This document shows positions 17,960-27,177 of a stretch of DNA of 64,000 bases, in pieces. A model generated the notes under the pieces. That model saw only the letters and a list, made by a program, of their open reading frames with translations. It ran no database searches and was not told the DNA's origin. A program made the position numbers and the translations under genes. Source of the DNA: Bacteroidales bacterium. GTDB lineage: Bacteria; Bacteroidota; Bacteroidia; Bacteroidales; F082. Location of the stretch: NCBI GenBank assembly GCA_015709215.1, contig JACCQN010000009.1, positions 1-64,000 on the forward strand, read 5' to 3'. How positions within the stretch are numbered: the stretch's first letter is position 1; each line of letters opens with the position of its first letter.

Positions 17960-18805
17960 TCAGAACAACGGCATCTCTAGCCATTGTTTGTGTTGGAACT
18001 TCCAAATGCTGCGATACCCTGCCCTTTTTAACGCTTCAATTGCATCATCAAATAACAAAACGATTTCATGAGCCTGATGGGCGTCTGAGCTAATAATCAC
18101 CGGGATTTTCAGCGCTTTCATTTCCTTTAAAATCCAATCCGAAGGGAAAAGACTATCGGAACGACCTTTGTATTTACCGCGTGTGTTAAGTTCTGCCACA
18201 ACGTCAGTTTCTTTTATCAGATGAAGTGTTTCGCGCACTAAAGTACGATACCAGGGCTCATCCTCCCGAAAAAATCGATTTTGATTGTGCATCTTGATTT
18301 TATCCAGATGACCAATAATATCAGGAGTTTGCTGTTCGAGCATCCGGTTGGTTTGATGATAAAATGCTTTTACCGCTTTGCGGATATCACCGCTATAAAA
18401 CTGCTGCAGGCCATCGTCATAAATTTTGCGCTTAGACCCGTCGATAAACCAGAGATTTGCCTGATCACGCTCACCAACCAGATGAACTGACCCAATGGTA
18501 TAATCCAGTTTTAAATCATTATTTTGAATAAAAAAATCATCCATCATACCCGGGATATGATCCACTTCAAGGCTTAACAGTATTTCTATCTTATCCGCAT
18601 ATTTGGTTTTAAGCTGCTCAATTTTAGCGATATAATTTGACAACTCCCCGTCGGCGATACTAAAAGAATTTTGAAAAGGCACAGGCGCATGATCGCTAAA
18701 ACCCAGACTATGAAGCCCGGAATCAATCGCTGATTTAACAACATCTTCGGGCGTGGATTTGCCATCAGAAAAAATTGTATGAGTATGCAGGTTTTGTGTT
18801 ATCAT
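17960..18805 (-). CDS. PHP-domain phosphatase, histidinol-phosphatase type
   Basis: A 281-residue metal-dependent phosphoesterase of the PHP superfamily. It has the expected metal ligands in order: NLHTHTIFSDGKS at the start, GFSDHAPVPF near 36, EVDHIPGM near 80, GSVHLVG near 105, GHLDKIKMHN near 167 and SSDAHQAHEI near 245. Its closest named group is HisK-type histidinol-phosphatase, which removes phosphate from L-histidinol phosphate. No other histidine gene is nearby, so its true substrate is uncertain. Its ATG overlaps the stop of the upstream U32 gene by 4 bp (ATGA), showing translational coupling. Confidence 0.85.
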   Translation of the reverse strand: MITQNLHTHTIFSDGKSTPEDVVKSAIDSGLHSLGFSDHAPVPFQNSFSIADGELSNYIAKIEQLKTKYADKIEILLSLEVDHIPGMMDDFFIQNNDLKLDYTIGSVHLVGERDQANLWFIDGSKRKIYDDGLQQFYSGDIRKAVKAFYHQTNRMLEQQTPDIIGHLDKIKMHNQNRFFREDEPWYRTLVRETLHLIKETDVVAELNTRGKYKGRSDSLFPSDWILKEMKALKIPVIISSDAHQAHEIVLLFDDAIEALKRAGYRSIWKFQHKQWLEMPLF

Positions 18806-20061
18806 GAGGCTTGCAATTTGGTTTCAACCAGTTTGTACACCTTGTCTCCTCTGCGAACCAGTGTATTGACAGGGATAGAGCACAAGTCACCTTTTTTGGT
18901 TTGTTCAATTTGTTGAAGCTCTGATCTAATTTCTGTTATTTGCTCTTCCACAACTCCAGTTGTAGGTCCTATGATCAGGATTTCATCTCCTAAAGCCATG
19001 CTGTGAGTTTCCATTTTTATTTCAGCCACCCCGATCTTAGTGAAATAATTGGTAACCAAACCCACATAAATCTTTCTTTTAGTAGCCTGTGAACCATACG
19101 ATTCTGTCCATTCACCTATTTTTTTGCCCAGGTAATAACCATCCCAAAAACCTCGGTTATAAACTTCGGAAAGACGGTTTTGCCAGCCTTCCACTTTCTG
19201 CTGATCAAAAGTGCCATCCAACACAGCCTCAACAGCTTCGTGATAAACTTTGGTAACAACTTTTACGTATTCCGGTGAGCGGCCACGCCCTTCAATCTTG
19301 AGCACTTCGACGCCAGCATTCAGCAGTTTATCCAGAAATGGCAAGGTGTTCAGGTCTTTTGGCGACATAATATACTCATTATCCACCTCCATTTCGAGCT
19401 CGCTGTCGCGATCTTTAACCGAATAACCCCTTCGGCAGGGTTGCAAACAGGCGCCGCGATTGGCAGACGAATTCAATAAATCGAGGCTGAGATAACATTT
19501 TCCGGAAACCGCCATGCACAAAGCCCCATGAACAAACACTTCAATCCGCACCAGCTCGCCTGATGGCCCTGTGATTTGCAGCTGCTGGATTTTTTCGGTG
19601 ATGGCTTTCACCTGTTTTAGGTTTAGTTCGCGAGCTGTTACCATCACATCGGCAAACTGCGCATAATAGCGAATAGCTTCAATATTGGTGATATTGGTTT
19701 GGGTGGACATATGTACTGTAACCCCCTGCTGCCGGGCATATTGTATAACTGCCTGATCCGAAGCAATAACAGCGGTGATACGATTGGCTTTTACAGCATC
19801 CACCAGCCGTTTCATCTCATCGAGTTCTTCATCAAAAATCACGGTATTGATTGTAACATAACTGCGCACCTGATGCGCTTCACAAATCGTGGCAATCTGT
19901 TGTAAATCGCTAAGCGTGAAATTTTTAGATGACTTCGAACGCATATTCAGTGCCCCAATACCAAAATACACCGAGCCAGCTCCGGCCTGAATAGCAGCCA
20001 TCAGCGACTCATACGAGCCAACAGGCGCCATGATCTCAATGGAATAAGGTTTTTTAATCAT
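18802..20061 (-). CDS. Peptidase U32-family protein (RNA hydroxylation type)
   Basis: A 419-residue protein of the U32 family. The N-terminal half is the TIM-barrel-like region (IEIMAPVGSYESLMAAIQAG), and the U32 signature lies around residues 165-215 (EVFVHGALCMAVSGKCYLS; NRGACLQPCRR) with the cysteines that in relatives bind an iron-sulphur cluster. Although named peptidases, characterised members such as TrhP and RlhA hydroxylate tRNA or 23S rRNA; that role is more likely here but unproven. The start at 20061 gives the usual IEIMAPVG opening; the longer frame to 20115 adds no family sequence. It overlaps the PHP gene by 4 bp. Confidence 0.88.
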   Translation of the reverse strand: MIKKPYSIEIMAPVGSYESLMAAIQAGAGSVYFGIGALNMRSKSSKNFTLSDLQQIATICEAHQVRSYVTINTVIFDEELDEMKRLVDAVKANRITAVIASDQAVIQYARQQGVTVHMSTQTNITNIEAIRYYAQFADVMVTARELNLKQVKAITEKIQQLQITGPSGELVRIEVFVHGALCMAVSGKCYLSLDLLNSSANRGACLQPCRRGYSVKDRDSELEMEVDNEYIMSPKDLNTLPFLDKLLNAGVEVLKIEGRGRSPEYVKVVTKVYHEAVEAVLDGTFDQQKVEGWQNRLSEVYNRGFWDGYYLGKKIGEWTESYGSQATKRKIYVGLVTNYFTKIGVAEIKMETHSMALGDEILIIGPTTGVVEEQITEIRSELQQIEQTKKGDLCSIPVNTLVRRGDKVYKLVETKLQAS

Positions 20062-20210
20062 GCTGCAAAAATAGCGATTTGCTTTGCTTATTGTTTTGAT
20101 TGTTTGAACTTGCAAATTGTTGTCGGTGCTTTTTTTAAATACTATCTTGGTTAATAGTTTCTATTCTTCACTCAATAGCAGCCTTTAAGCAATTGATTTT
20201 TTATTTATCC

Positions 20211-21884
20211 TCACTGCGCAATATCTTTTTTAAACCTTTCCCATTCCTTGCGGAGGGCATCATCTTTGTTCAGGCGTTGTTGCTTGCCTGGCTTGAGGGT
20301 ATTGACCAGCCCGTTTTCGATAGTTTTCCAATACATATTGAAAAAACCTTTGTATGGAACCCTCGCTGTTTGCATCTGCACCTGACGAATGCCATCGCCT
20401 TCGGCAGGATTTTCGCGCCGGAGAATCAAATTAGCAACAAGGCTTAGAAATTTATTGGGATTGTTAGACCGTTTTTGTGTAATATCAACCACAAGGTCGT
20501 GATACCGCATTTCGAATATTCCTGAAGCAGCATCCTGATTTCCCAAACCTTTGAAAATAACAGAATCTATAATCCCCGAACGAAAAGCAGCGCCGGCAGC
20601 AGTTTCACTTACAACGTTAACAGCATTTGCATTCATACTTCCCAATCGACCATAAAAATCAAAACTATTTTCGGCTGTAAAATGCCATTCTATATGATTT
20701 TCGAAATGTGCCTCTCCAAATAAAACGCCTTTACTATTTGCAATTAATGCAGGACGCTCAGCATTCGCTTTATCCCTGGAGGCAAAACCAGTAATCAAAG
20801 TGAACAAACTATCAAAATTAACGCTGGGTGTATCGGGTTTTTCTCCCATCAGCTCGGTATATACTACACTGGCATTTTGAAGCACAATACTATCGATACC
20901 GAAGTTTCCTCTGATACTTTTTAAAGCTTGCTGAGGCATTTTCGGGCGACGATCTTCGTCCATTGGTAGTCGTTTGTCGCGGATCAGGTGAATCTGTGGA
21001 TGTTCCAGAAGCAACTTACGCATATAAAGGCCATGTCCGTTAAGCAATTTGTCCAGATCAAGTCCGTAGGTTTGCAGTCTCATTAATCCAATTTCAAAAA
21101 CATCGTCCTGTTTTCTAAGCCCCACTGCCTGAGCATGTAAACCCCGAATTGGATATAGTTTTATGCCGGTTAATTTCAATTCTTTCTCTTGCTGTAGGAT
21201 TTCGGAAGTATTCACAAACAGTTTGTAATAAGTTCCCGGAAGCCTAAAGCTTAGCGAATCTATTTGCATTTGTGAGGCTAATGAAATGCCTAATTGGGGT
21301 TTGTGGCTGATACTGTCGAAATTCACATGGATACCTTCGAGTTTTAGACTTACTGATGGCACAAAAATTTCATTCTCTTTTTGATTTGTTGTTTGAATAC
21401 TTAAAAACCCATCTTCGAGAATAAATCGATCCAAAACAATCTTTTTAAGTCCCTGTTTTTTTGTTGTGTCGTTTTTCTTTGAAGCCTGAAACAACTTTTT
21501 ATCAGGAAGTTCACCAACTTCCAGGCGGGGTTGATCCAACAAAATTTCTGTAGCATAAAGCTCTTTTTTGCTGATTAATCGTTCTACATCTAATTGCTTC
21601 AGTTCCAGTCGGTTTATTTTTAAACTCGCCTTGGGCATCAAAAGTGCAGCCGTATCATCTGTTTCAATAGGAATCAGGCTCAACTTGCGTAAGATCAAAT
21701 TCTGTGTAAGAAAATCAAGACCAACACTTTTGATTTTTAGCTCGTAAAACGCACTGATTGGCGTTTTTTCAAATTGGATATAAAGTTCTTTTTTAATCCT
21801 CCAGACAGCATAAAAATAGATACCCGCTCCAATCGCAAATAAAAAGAACAAGCTAATAACAACCCATTTGGTAAGCCTTCGCAT
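20211..21884 (-). CDS. Large AsmA-like envelope protein of unknown function
   Basis: A 557-residue protein with a single N-terminal membrane anchor (WVVISLFFLFAIGAGIYFY, about 7-26) and an otherwise periplasmic, beta-strand-rich body with alternating hydrophobic residues and repeated LxLxxI-type strands. The layout (anchor, INRLELKQLDVERLI region, long repetitive beta body) resembles AsmA/DUF748 proteins, which form grooves that carry phospholipid across the periplasm; no diagnostic motif clinches this. It is preceded on the same strand by the S9 peptidase, 89 bp away. Confidence 0.55.
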   Translation of the reverse strand: MRRLTKWVVISLFFLFAIGAGIYFYAVWRIKKELYIQFEKTPISAFYELKIKSVGLDFLTQNLILRKLSLIPIETDDTAALLMPKASLKINRLELKQLDVERLISKKELYATEILLDQPRLEVGELPDKKLFQASKKNDTTKKQGLKKIVLDRFILEDGFLSIQTTNQKENEIFVPSVSLKLEGIHVNFDSISHKPQLGISLASQMQIDSLSFRLPGTYYKLFVNTSEILQQEKELKLTGIKLYPIRGLHAQAVGLRKQDDVFEIGLMRLQTYGLDLDKLLNGHGLYMRKLLLEHPQIHLIRDKRLPMDEDRRPKMPQQALKSIRGNFGIDSIVLQNASVVYTELMGEKPDTPSVNFDSLFTLITGFASRDKANAERPALIANSKGVLFGEAHFENHIEWHFTAENSFDFYGRLGSMNANAVNVVSETAAGAAFRSGIIDSVIFKGLGNQDAASGIFEMRYHDLVVDITQKRSNNPNKFLSLVANLILRRENPAEGDGIRQVQMQTARVPYKGFFNMYWKTIENGLVNTLKPGKQQRLNKDDALRKEWERFKKDIAQ

Positions 21885-21973
21885 GAGTAAAATTTAGGGT
21901 AAAAGTAAGACTTCTACTCTAACTGATCAACTTTCTATTTTCTAAAAAAGTCTAAAACAACCCCAAAAAACCA

Positions 21974-23833
21974 CTAATTAAGCAAATGATTCTTTAGAAA
22001 TGCTTCCATTGCCCGGTAAAAATCAAAGCGGTTTTCTTCGTTTCTGAAGCCGTGACCTTCGTTATCTTTCACCATATATTCTACTTCAATACCTCTTGTA
22101 CGCAAAGCCTCAACAATTTGATCTGATTCGGCCATGTTTACACGCGGGTCATTGGCTCCCTGAGCCACAAACAATGGAGCAATAATTTTGTCGGCATTCA
22201 TGGCGGGTGAAGTGGCTTCAAACTGTGCTTTGTCGCGCTCCGGATTGCCCACCATTTCGTACATCATATCCAACATAGGTTTCCAATAAGGCGGGATAGT
22301 TTGCATAAAAGTAAAAAGATTCGAAACGCCAACATAATCAACACCGGCTGCATACAGTGTTGGGGTAACAACAAGTCCCTGCAAAGTTGCATAACCGCCA
22401 TAGCTGGCGCCGTAAATTGCTATACGATTCTTGTCGGCAATGCCTTTGCGAATGAGCCAGTAAACACCATCGGTGATATCGTTTTGCATGCTCAAACCCC
22501 ATTCCTTGAACGAAGCTTCCCAAAAGGCTTTTCCATATCCGGTTGAGCCTCTGAAATTCATCTGCAGCACAGCAAATCCACGATTGGCCAAAAACTGAAC
22601 TTCAGGATTAAATCCCCAGTTGTCGCGTGCCCACGGGCCGCCATGCGGATTTATAACAACAGGCAGATTTTTAGCCTCAACGCCCTTGGGTAAAGTAAGG
22701 TAGCCCTGAATAATTAAACCATCGCGCGAGCGATATTGAATGGGTTTTACCTCTGCCATTTGATCTTCATTAAGCCATGGACTCACTTCCTGTATTTTGG
22801 TGAGTTTTTCTTCCTTTTTATCATAAAGATAATAGGCTCCCATCGAGCGATCGCTGTAAGTGCGGATGATGTAGGTTTCTTCGGCTTTGTCGCTGGCTGC
22901 TATGGTAATTTCATAACCACTCAACAAAGATTCGAGTTTTTCGAACATTGTTTTTGCCTCTTCATCAAAGAAATGACGTTCGCGCTTCCATGAAGTATAG
23001 CTGGCTGCTGTAATCACCTTGCGTTTGCGGGAATAACCGATTCCACTCACATCATATGCGTCATTTTCGTATAACACTTCTATTTCCCTGGCTGTTTTGG
23101 GATCAAAAATCACAGCAGCTGATTTATCACGACCAAGATTGGAAGTGGCGTATAAATATTTATTGTCGAAGGTGAAAAAATCAGGGTTCACCGACTGTTT
23201 GAAGTTGGTAGTAAGCACGGCTTCAAATTCCTGGGATTCATCATCGCGGTAAAGCAATTGAGCGTTAACACCATCAACAATGGCAATGGCGATGCGCAAT
23301 TTACCTTGGTGATCGATCATCCAACCCTGGATATTACCCGGATTTTCGGCCAGTATTTCCATTTCGCCTGTTTTGATGTTGAGCCGATAAGGGTCGAAAA
23401 CCATGGCATCGCGTTTGTTGAGGCCGATAATTACGAAGTCGGGCTGGTCTTCCAATTCGTCAATAATCTGCGTACGAACATTCTCAAAGCAAGTGAGGCA
23501 TTTAGCGTTTTTTCCATCTTTATCTACGCCAAAAAGGGCAAAGTTTTCATCTCCACCACTGTCTTTCAAAAACAGAATACGGTTATCATTTGCCCAGTAA
23601 TAGCCGGCAATATCGCGGTCTGTTTCGGAAGTGATACGGGTAGCTTGTTCGTTTCCAACCTTTTGAACAAAAATATTCATCCGGCTTTCGTAAGGAGCCA
23701 TAAAGGAAATGAATTTTCCGTCAGGACTAATTTGATAAGCACTTTTATCCGGATTTTTAAAGAAATTTTCTAATGGAATTTGTGGGGCCATAGCAGCAAA
23801 AATTTGTTGAGAGAACAGTAAAAAGATCATCAT
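21974..23833 (-). CDS. S9-family serine peptidase (prolyl oligopeptidase/acylaminoacyl peptidase type)
   Basis: A 619-residue exported peptidase. The N-terminal two thirds is a beta-propeller (SPDGKFISFMAPYES), and the C-terminal alpha/beta hydrolase carries the triad: nucleophile in YGASYGGYATL near 478, aspartate in AQGANDPRVNM near 557 and histidine in DNEGHGF near 592. The annotated start (ATGATG at 23833) leaves a signal peptide with no basic n-region. In the same frame a better start lies at 23875 (MKKSIHLTW), but an amber TAG at 23846-23848 (codon 10) separates it. Either a point mutation or a base error has cut the signal peptide, so export may be impaired. Confidence 0.88.
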   Translation of the reverse strand: MMIFLLFSQQIFAAMAPQIPLENFFKNPDKSAYQISPDGKFISFMAPYESRMNIFVQKVGNEQATRITSETDRDIAGYYWANDNRILFLKDSGGDENFALFGVDKDGKNAKCLTCFENVRTQIIDELEDQPDFVIIGLNKRDAMVFDPYRLNIKTGEMEILAENPGNIQGWMIDHQGKLRIAIAIVDGVNAQLLYRDDESQEFEAVLTTNFKQSVNPDFFTFDNKYLYATSNLGRDKSAAVIFDPKTAREIEVLYENDAYDVSGIGYSRKRKVITAASYTSWKRERHFFDEEAKTMFEKLESLLSGYEITIAASDKAEETYIIRTYSDRSMGAYYLYDKKEEKLTKIQEVSPWLNEDQMAEVKPIQYRSRDGLIIQGYLTLPKGVEAKNLPVVINPHGGPWARDNWGFNPEVQFLANRGFAVLQMNFRGSTGYGKAFWEASFKEWGLSMQNDITDGVYWLIRKGIADKNRIAIYGASYGGYATLQGLVVTPTLYAAGVDYVGVSNLFTFMQTIPPYWKPMLDMMYEMVGNPERDKAQFEATSPAMNADKIIAPLFVAQGANDPRVNMAESDQIVEALRTRGIEVEYMVKDNEGHGFRNEENRFDFYRAMEAFLKNHLLN

Positions 23834-23875
23834 ACCAGGGGTTCTCTACCAGGTTAAGTGAATAGATTTTTTCAT
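23834..23875 (-). pseudogene. Detached N-region of the S9 peptidase signal peptide, cut by an amber codon
   Basis: ATG at 23875 opens MKKSIHLTW, then TAG at 23846-23848, then RTPG leading straight into the called start MMIFLLFSQQIFA, all in one frame. Together they form a textbook signal peptide with a basic n-region. One substitution at the TAG would restore it. Confidence 0.6.
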
Positions 23876-23916
23876 GATATTGTTATGGATAACATTTAAA
23901 AGTAGGATTAGTTTTG

Positions 23917-24828
23917 TTACATCCAGCGGCGGCGTTTAAAATAAATGATCATTATACCACTGATAGCTGCCATGGCAGCAAGCAAAAGCCAAAAGGCTGT
24001 TTTGTTTTCGGCTAAGGGCAACATCACATTCATACCATAAAGGCTGGTAATAAAGGTGAGAGGCAATATGATTGACGAGATCAGGGTAAGAATTTTCATG
24101 ATCTCGTTGGTTTTATTGGTCTGCATACTGTCAAAAGTTTTGGAGAGGCCTTCGATCAGCTCTTCGTAATCTTCGGTCATGTCCCACATTTTTTGGTAAT
24201 AGTCGAGGATATTGCCCCAGTAATCTTCCATTTCCTCGCCGGCAAAACCACTGATTTGTCCAGTTTCAAATTTATGAAACAGCCTAAGCTGTGGCTTAAA
24301 AATTGTGTTAAGCAAAATAATATTCTTCCGGGTTATCGAAATTCTTTCGATGATTTTTACCTGTCTATTACTAAAAAGTTCGCGATTGATCAGTTCCAGA
24401 TCAAGCCCGACTTTCCTCAAAAGATAAAGCGATTCACGCATTAATCTTTCCAAAATTCTATAAAGAAACGCATCCGAAGTTTCGATTCTTAAATCTTGTT
24501 CCTGTTTACCAAACTCTTTGTATTCATCGAAAAGCTGACTGGCCAGCCAGGGCGATTTTTCGATGGTGATGATAAATTCTTCGCTCCAAAACATTTTTAT
24601 TTCCTTGGTCTTGATAAACACATTCTGGCGATCAAAATTCGGAAAGTGAAGAATCAGAAAATAGTAATCGTCATAAATATCAATTTTAGGTCGCTGATTA
24701 AGCGAGCGGCAGTCTTCAATATCGAGGGGATGAAAGTGATGCCTGTTACTTAAAAACTCAAAATCTTCTTCCGTTGGGCTTTGAATATGATGCCATTTTA
24801 TTCTTCCCATCTGTATGGTTTCCATCAT
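23917..24828 (-). CDS. corA: CorA magnesium/cobalt transporter
   Basis: A 303-residue inner-membrane divalent-cation channel. The large cytoplasmic N-terminal domain with the long stalk helix occupies about residues 1-240. Two membrane helices follow, the first ending in the selectivity motif YGMN (about residue 264) and the second near 279-297, with a basic C-terminal tail (YFKRRRWM). Length and topology are normal for CorA. Transcribed alone, away from the degraded region upstream. Confidence 0.93.
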   Translation of the reverse strand: MMETIQMGRIKWHHIQSPTEEDFEFLSNRHHFHPLDIEDCRSLNQRPKIDIYDDYYFLILHFPNFDRQNVFIKTKEIKMFWSEEFIITIEKSPWLASQLFDEYKEFGKQEQDLRIETSDAFLYRILERLMRESLYLLRKVGLDLELINRELFSNRQVKIIERISITRKNIILLNTIFKPQLRLFHKFETGQISGFAGEEMEDYWGNILDYYQKMWDMTEDYEELIEGLSKTFDSMQTNKTNEIMKILTLISSIILPLTFITSLYGMNVMLPLAENKTAFWLLLAAMAAISGIMIIYFKRRRWM

Positions 24829-24981
24829 AAACTTTTCTCCTCTTTCTTATTAAAGTGTACACTTACATTTTCATTTCTGTTTTTCCTTTCGGAAAAAAGC
24901 CAAAAGTAAGGCCTTTTTTACAGACCAGCCTTATTAATCAAGTCATCTTATGGAATAGGTATTTTTTTGCGTTGTAAAAAA

Positions 24982-25288
24982 TCAGACACTTTCATTTGAA
25001 TCACCTAAGTTCCACCCGTCAAAGCTATTAGCTAAAGATCTCTTTGCTTTTGTCCTTCCTGTCGTAAACTCAAATCCAGCATTTTGCAATCGCTCAACTT
25101 ACGCTAAACTCAGCTGAGGTTCAATAAAATGCCTTTCTTTTAAAATACCGGCATCCAATGGAATATCCAGCATTGCAATTTGCTCTAAACAGGTGTTGCT
25201 AATATCACTACGGATCTTTTGATCCGATTCCGGCTAAGTCTAAACCTAAAAAATAATAGCCCTAATAAACAACAAACAGTTTTCTCAT
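24982..25288 (-). pseudogene. Decayed gene, family uncertain
   Basis: On the minus strand, an ATG at 25288 opens MRKLFVVY, a stop, then GYYFLGLDLAGIGSKDP. After a frame change the reading resumes at 25206 with DISNTCLEQIAMLDIPLDAG, passes one TAA, and continues FEFTTGRTKAKRSLANSFDG to a stop at 24982. The GLDLAG opening recalls DUF429 proteins, but this is a weak impression. Multiple stops and a frameshift mark it as a remnant. Confidence 0.35.
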
Positions 25289-25494
25289 GAAAAAATATTT
25301 AAGGTTGATTCTGAATGAAATACAGTTCATCTAAAAGTTTTATAAACCTCTGATTGGTAAAAGTATAAAAAATGGGTTTAGCCGGATATTTTCAAGAAAA
25401 ATGAAAATTCTCAGACACTTTGTTCCTTTATTTGAATCGGGTATAAATTGTCGCATTTTAAGCCCGTTTCGCTGTCTAATCAGCCCACTTTTAG

Positions 25495-25502
25495 TATGTT
25501 TG
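25495..25502 (+). promoter_or_regulatory. -7 box of the glutamine synthetase gene
   Basis: TATGTTTG matches TAnnTTTG exactly, 28 bp before the ATG at 25531. No clean -33 box is visible. Confidence 0.5.
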
Positions 25503-25530
25503 CAGCCTATTTGATTTAATTATTTGACCT

Positions 25531-27033
25531 ATGAATGAATTCACTGCAATGAACCCCAATCCGCTGGTACAATATCTGAACAAACCGGCATATGAATTTA
25601 CACGTGTTGATTTGATTCGTTTTATTGAAGATAATGATATTGAGATGATTAACTTTCGCTATGCTGCCTGGGATGGCAGGTTGAAAACACTCAATTTTAT
25701 TATCAACAGCCGCGAGCATCTCGAAACACTGCTTTCATCGGGCGAGCGGGTCGATGGTTCCAGCCTGTTTCCATTTATCGAAGCCGGATCAAGTGATTTG
25801 TATGTGATTCCAAAATACAAAACCGCTTTTGTAAATCCTTTTACCGAAGTACCCACACTGGATTTATTGTGTTCATTTTACGATCGCCACGGAAAGCCAT
25901 TCGAAAGCTCTCCGGAATATATCCTCAAAAAAGCCAATCGAATGATGAAGGCAGAAACAGGATTAGATTTTGAAACGATGGGCGAGCTCGAATATTACAT
26001 CATTGCAGATGAAGAAGAACTTTATCCTGCTGATAATCAAAAAGGTTATCACGAATCTTCACCTTTTAACAAATATGGCGATTTTCGTCGCGAAGCCTTA
26101 CGTCTGATAGCTCAAAGCGGTGGACAGATTAAATATGGCCATGCTGAGGTAGGAAACTTTTCGCTGGATGGTAAAAACTACGAACAAAACGAAATCGAAT
26201 TTCTACCCACCAATGTTGAAGATGCAGCTGATCAATTGGTTGTGGCCAAATGGATTATGCGTAAACTGGCCTATCGTTATGGTGTTACGATCACTTTTGC
26301 GCCAAAAATTACTGTTGGAAAAGCCGGAAGCGGCATGCATGTGCACACCCGCCTGATGAAAGACGGAAAAAGTGTGATGATGAAAGACGGCCGTTTAAGC
26401 GATGAAGCCCGCAAAGCCATTGCCGGCTATCTTACTCTGGCGTCCTCTTTAACCGCTTTTGGAAACACAAATCCTACCTCCTATTTCAGGCTTGTGCCGC
26501 ATCAGGAAGCACCAACAAATATCTGCTGGGGCGATCGCAACCGCTCTGTATTGGTGCGTGTGCCATTGGGCTGGAGCACTATAACTGATATGGTTGCTGA
26601 TGCTAATCCTCAGGAAACACCTGTAAAACTCGACTTTTCTCAAAAACAAACTGTTGAATTCAGGGCTCCTGACGGATCAGCTGATATTTATTTGCTTATG
26701 GCTGGTTTAACTGTTGCTGCACATCACGGTCTTACTATGGAAAATGCACTTGAATTTGCTGAAAAAACTTATGTTGATGTCAACATCTTTGATGAAGAAC
26801 ATAAAAGCAAACAGGCCGAGCTGGAACAATTGCCAACAAGCTGCGTTAAGTCGGCCGAAGCATTGGAAAAACACTTTCACTTCTACACCAAAAATGGTGT
26901 GTTTTCTGATAATATCCTGAATTTCATTATCAAAAACCTGAAAGCATTTAACGATTTAAATCTGCGACAGGAAATTGGTAAAGATGAAGAAAAAATTTTA
27001 AAACTGGTGAGCAAATATTTCCATTGTGGATAA
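25531..27033 (+). CDS. glnA: Glutamine synthetase (Bacteroidota type, about 500 residues)
   Basis: Forms glutamine from glutamate, ammonia and ATP. The 500 residues contain the beta-grasp N-terminal domain with the FRYAAWDGRLK segment near 40 and the catalytic domain with GELEYYIIADEEEL near 150, KYGHAEVGNFS near 202, APKITVGKAGSGMHVHTRL near 260, NPTSYFRLVPHQEAPTNI near 315 and WGDRNRSVLVRVP near 335. The unusual length and KAGSGMHVH (instead of the more common form) fit a subgroup common in Bacteroidota. The ATG at 25531 and that at 25549 are both possible. No nitrogen regulator is adjacent. Confidence 0.93.
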   Translation: MNEFTAMNPNPLVQYLNKPAYEFTRVDLIRFIEDNDIEMINFRYAAWDGRLKTLNFIINSREHLETLLSSGERVDGSSLFPFIEAGSSDLYVIPKYKTAFVNPFTEVPTLDLLCSFYDRHGKPFESSPEYILKKANRMMKAETGLDFETMGELEYYIIADEEELYPADNQKGYHESSPFNKYGDFRREALRLIAQSGGQIKYGHAEVGNFSLDGKNYEQNEIEFLPTNVEDAADQLVVAKWIMRKLAYRYGVTITFAPKITVGKAGSGMHVHTRLMKDGKSVMMKDGRLSDEARKAIAGYLTLASSLTAFGNTNPTSYFRLVPHQEAPTNICWGDRNRSVLVRVPLGWSTITDMVADANPQETPVKLDFSQKQTVEFRAPDGSADIYLLMAGLTVAAHHGLTMENALEFAEKTYVDVNIFDEEHKSKQAELEQLPTSCVKSAEALEKHFHFYTKNGVFSDNILNFIIKNLKAFNDLNLRQEIGKDEEKILKLVSKYFHCG

Positions 27034-27177
27034 TGTTTCTCTCTGTCTTTTTAACTAAATATTTTCGGCCATTCACCGACTACTTTCCTCTGTTCGCCTA
27101 CTTTTTATTGAACCCACCTGTCGGGTGTTGTACTTTCGCTAAAAATTGAATTAGTAATTTTTATAAACGAAAACACT

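Larger units (their letters stand above)
24829..25530. other. Long intergenic stretch with gene debris and the glutamine synthetase promoter
   Basis: About 700 bp with no intact gene. A minus-strand decayed frame occupies 24982-25288, and a perfect CGGATC-TTTT-GATCCG hairpin lies at 25211-25226. The last 40 bp hold the glutamine synthetase promoter box. The rest is AT-rich and shows nothing I recognise. Confidence 0.55.
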
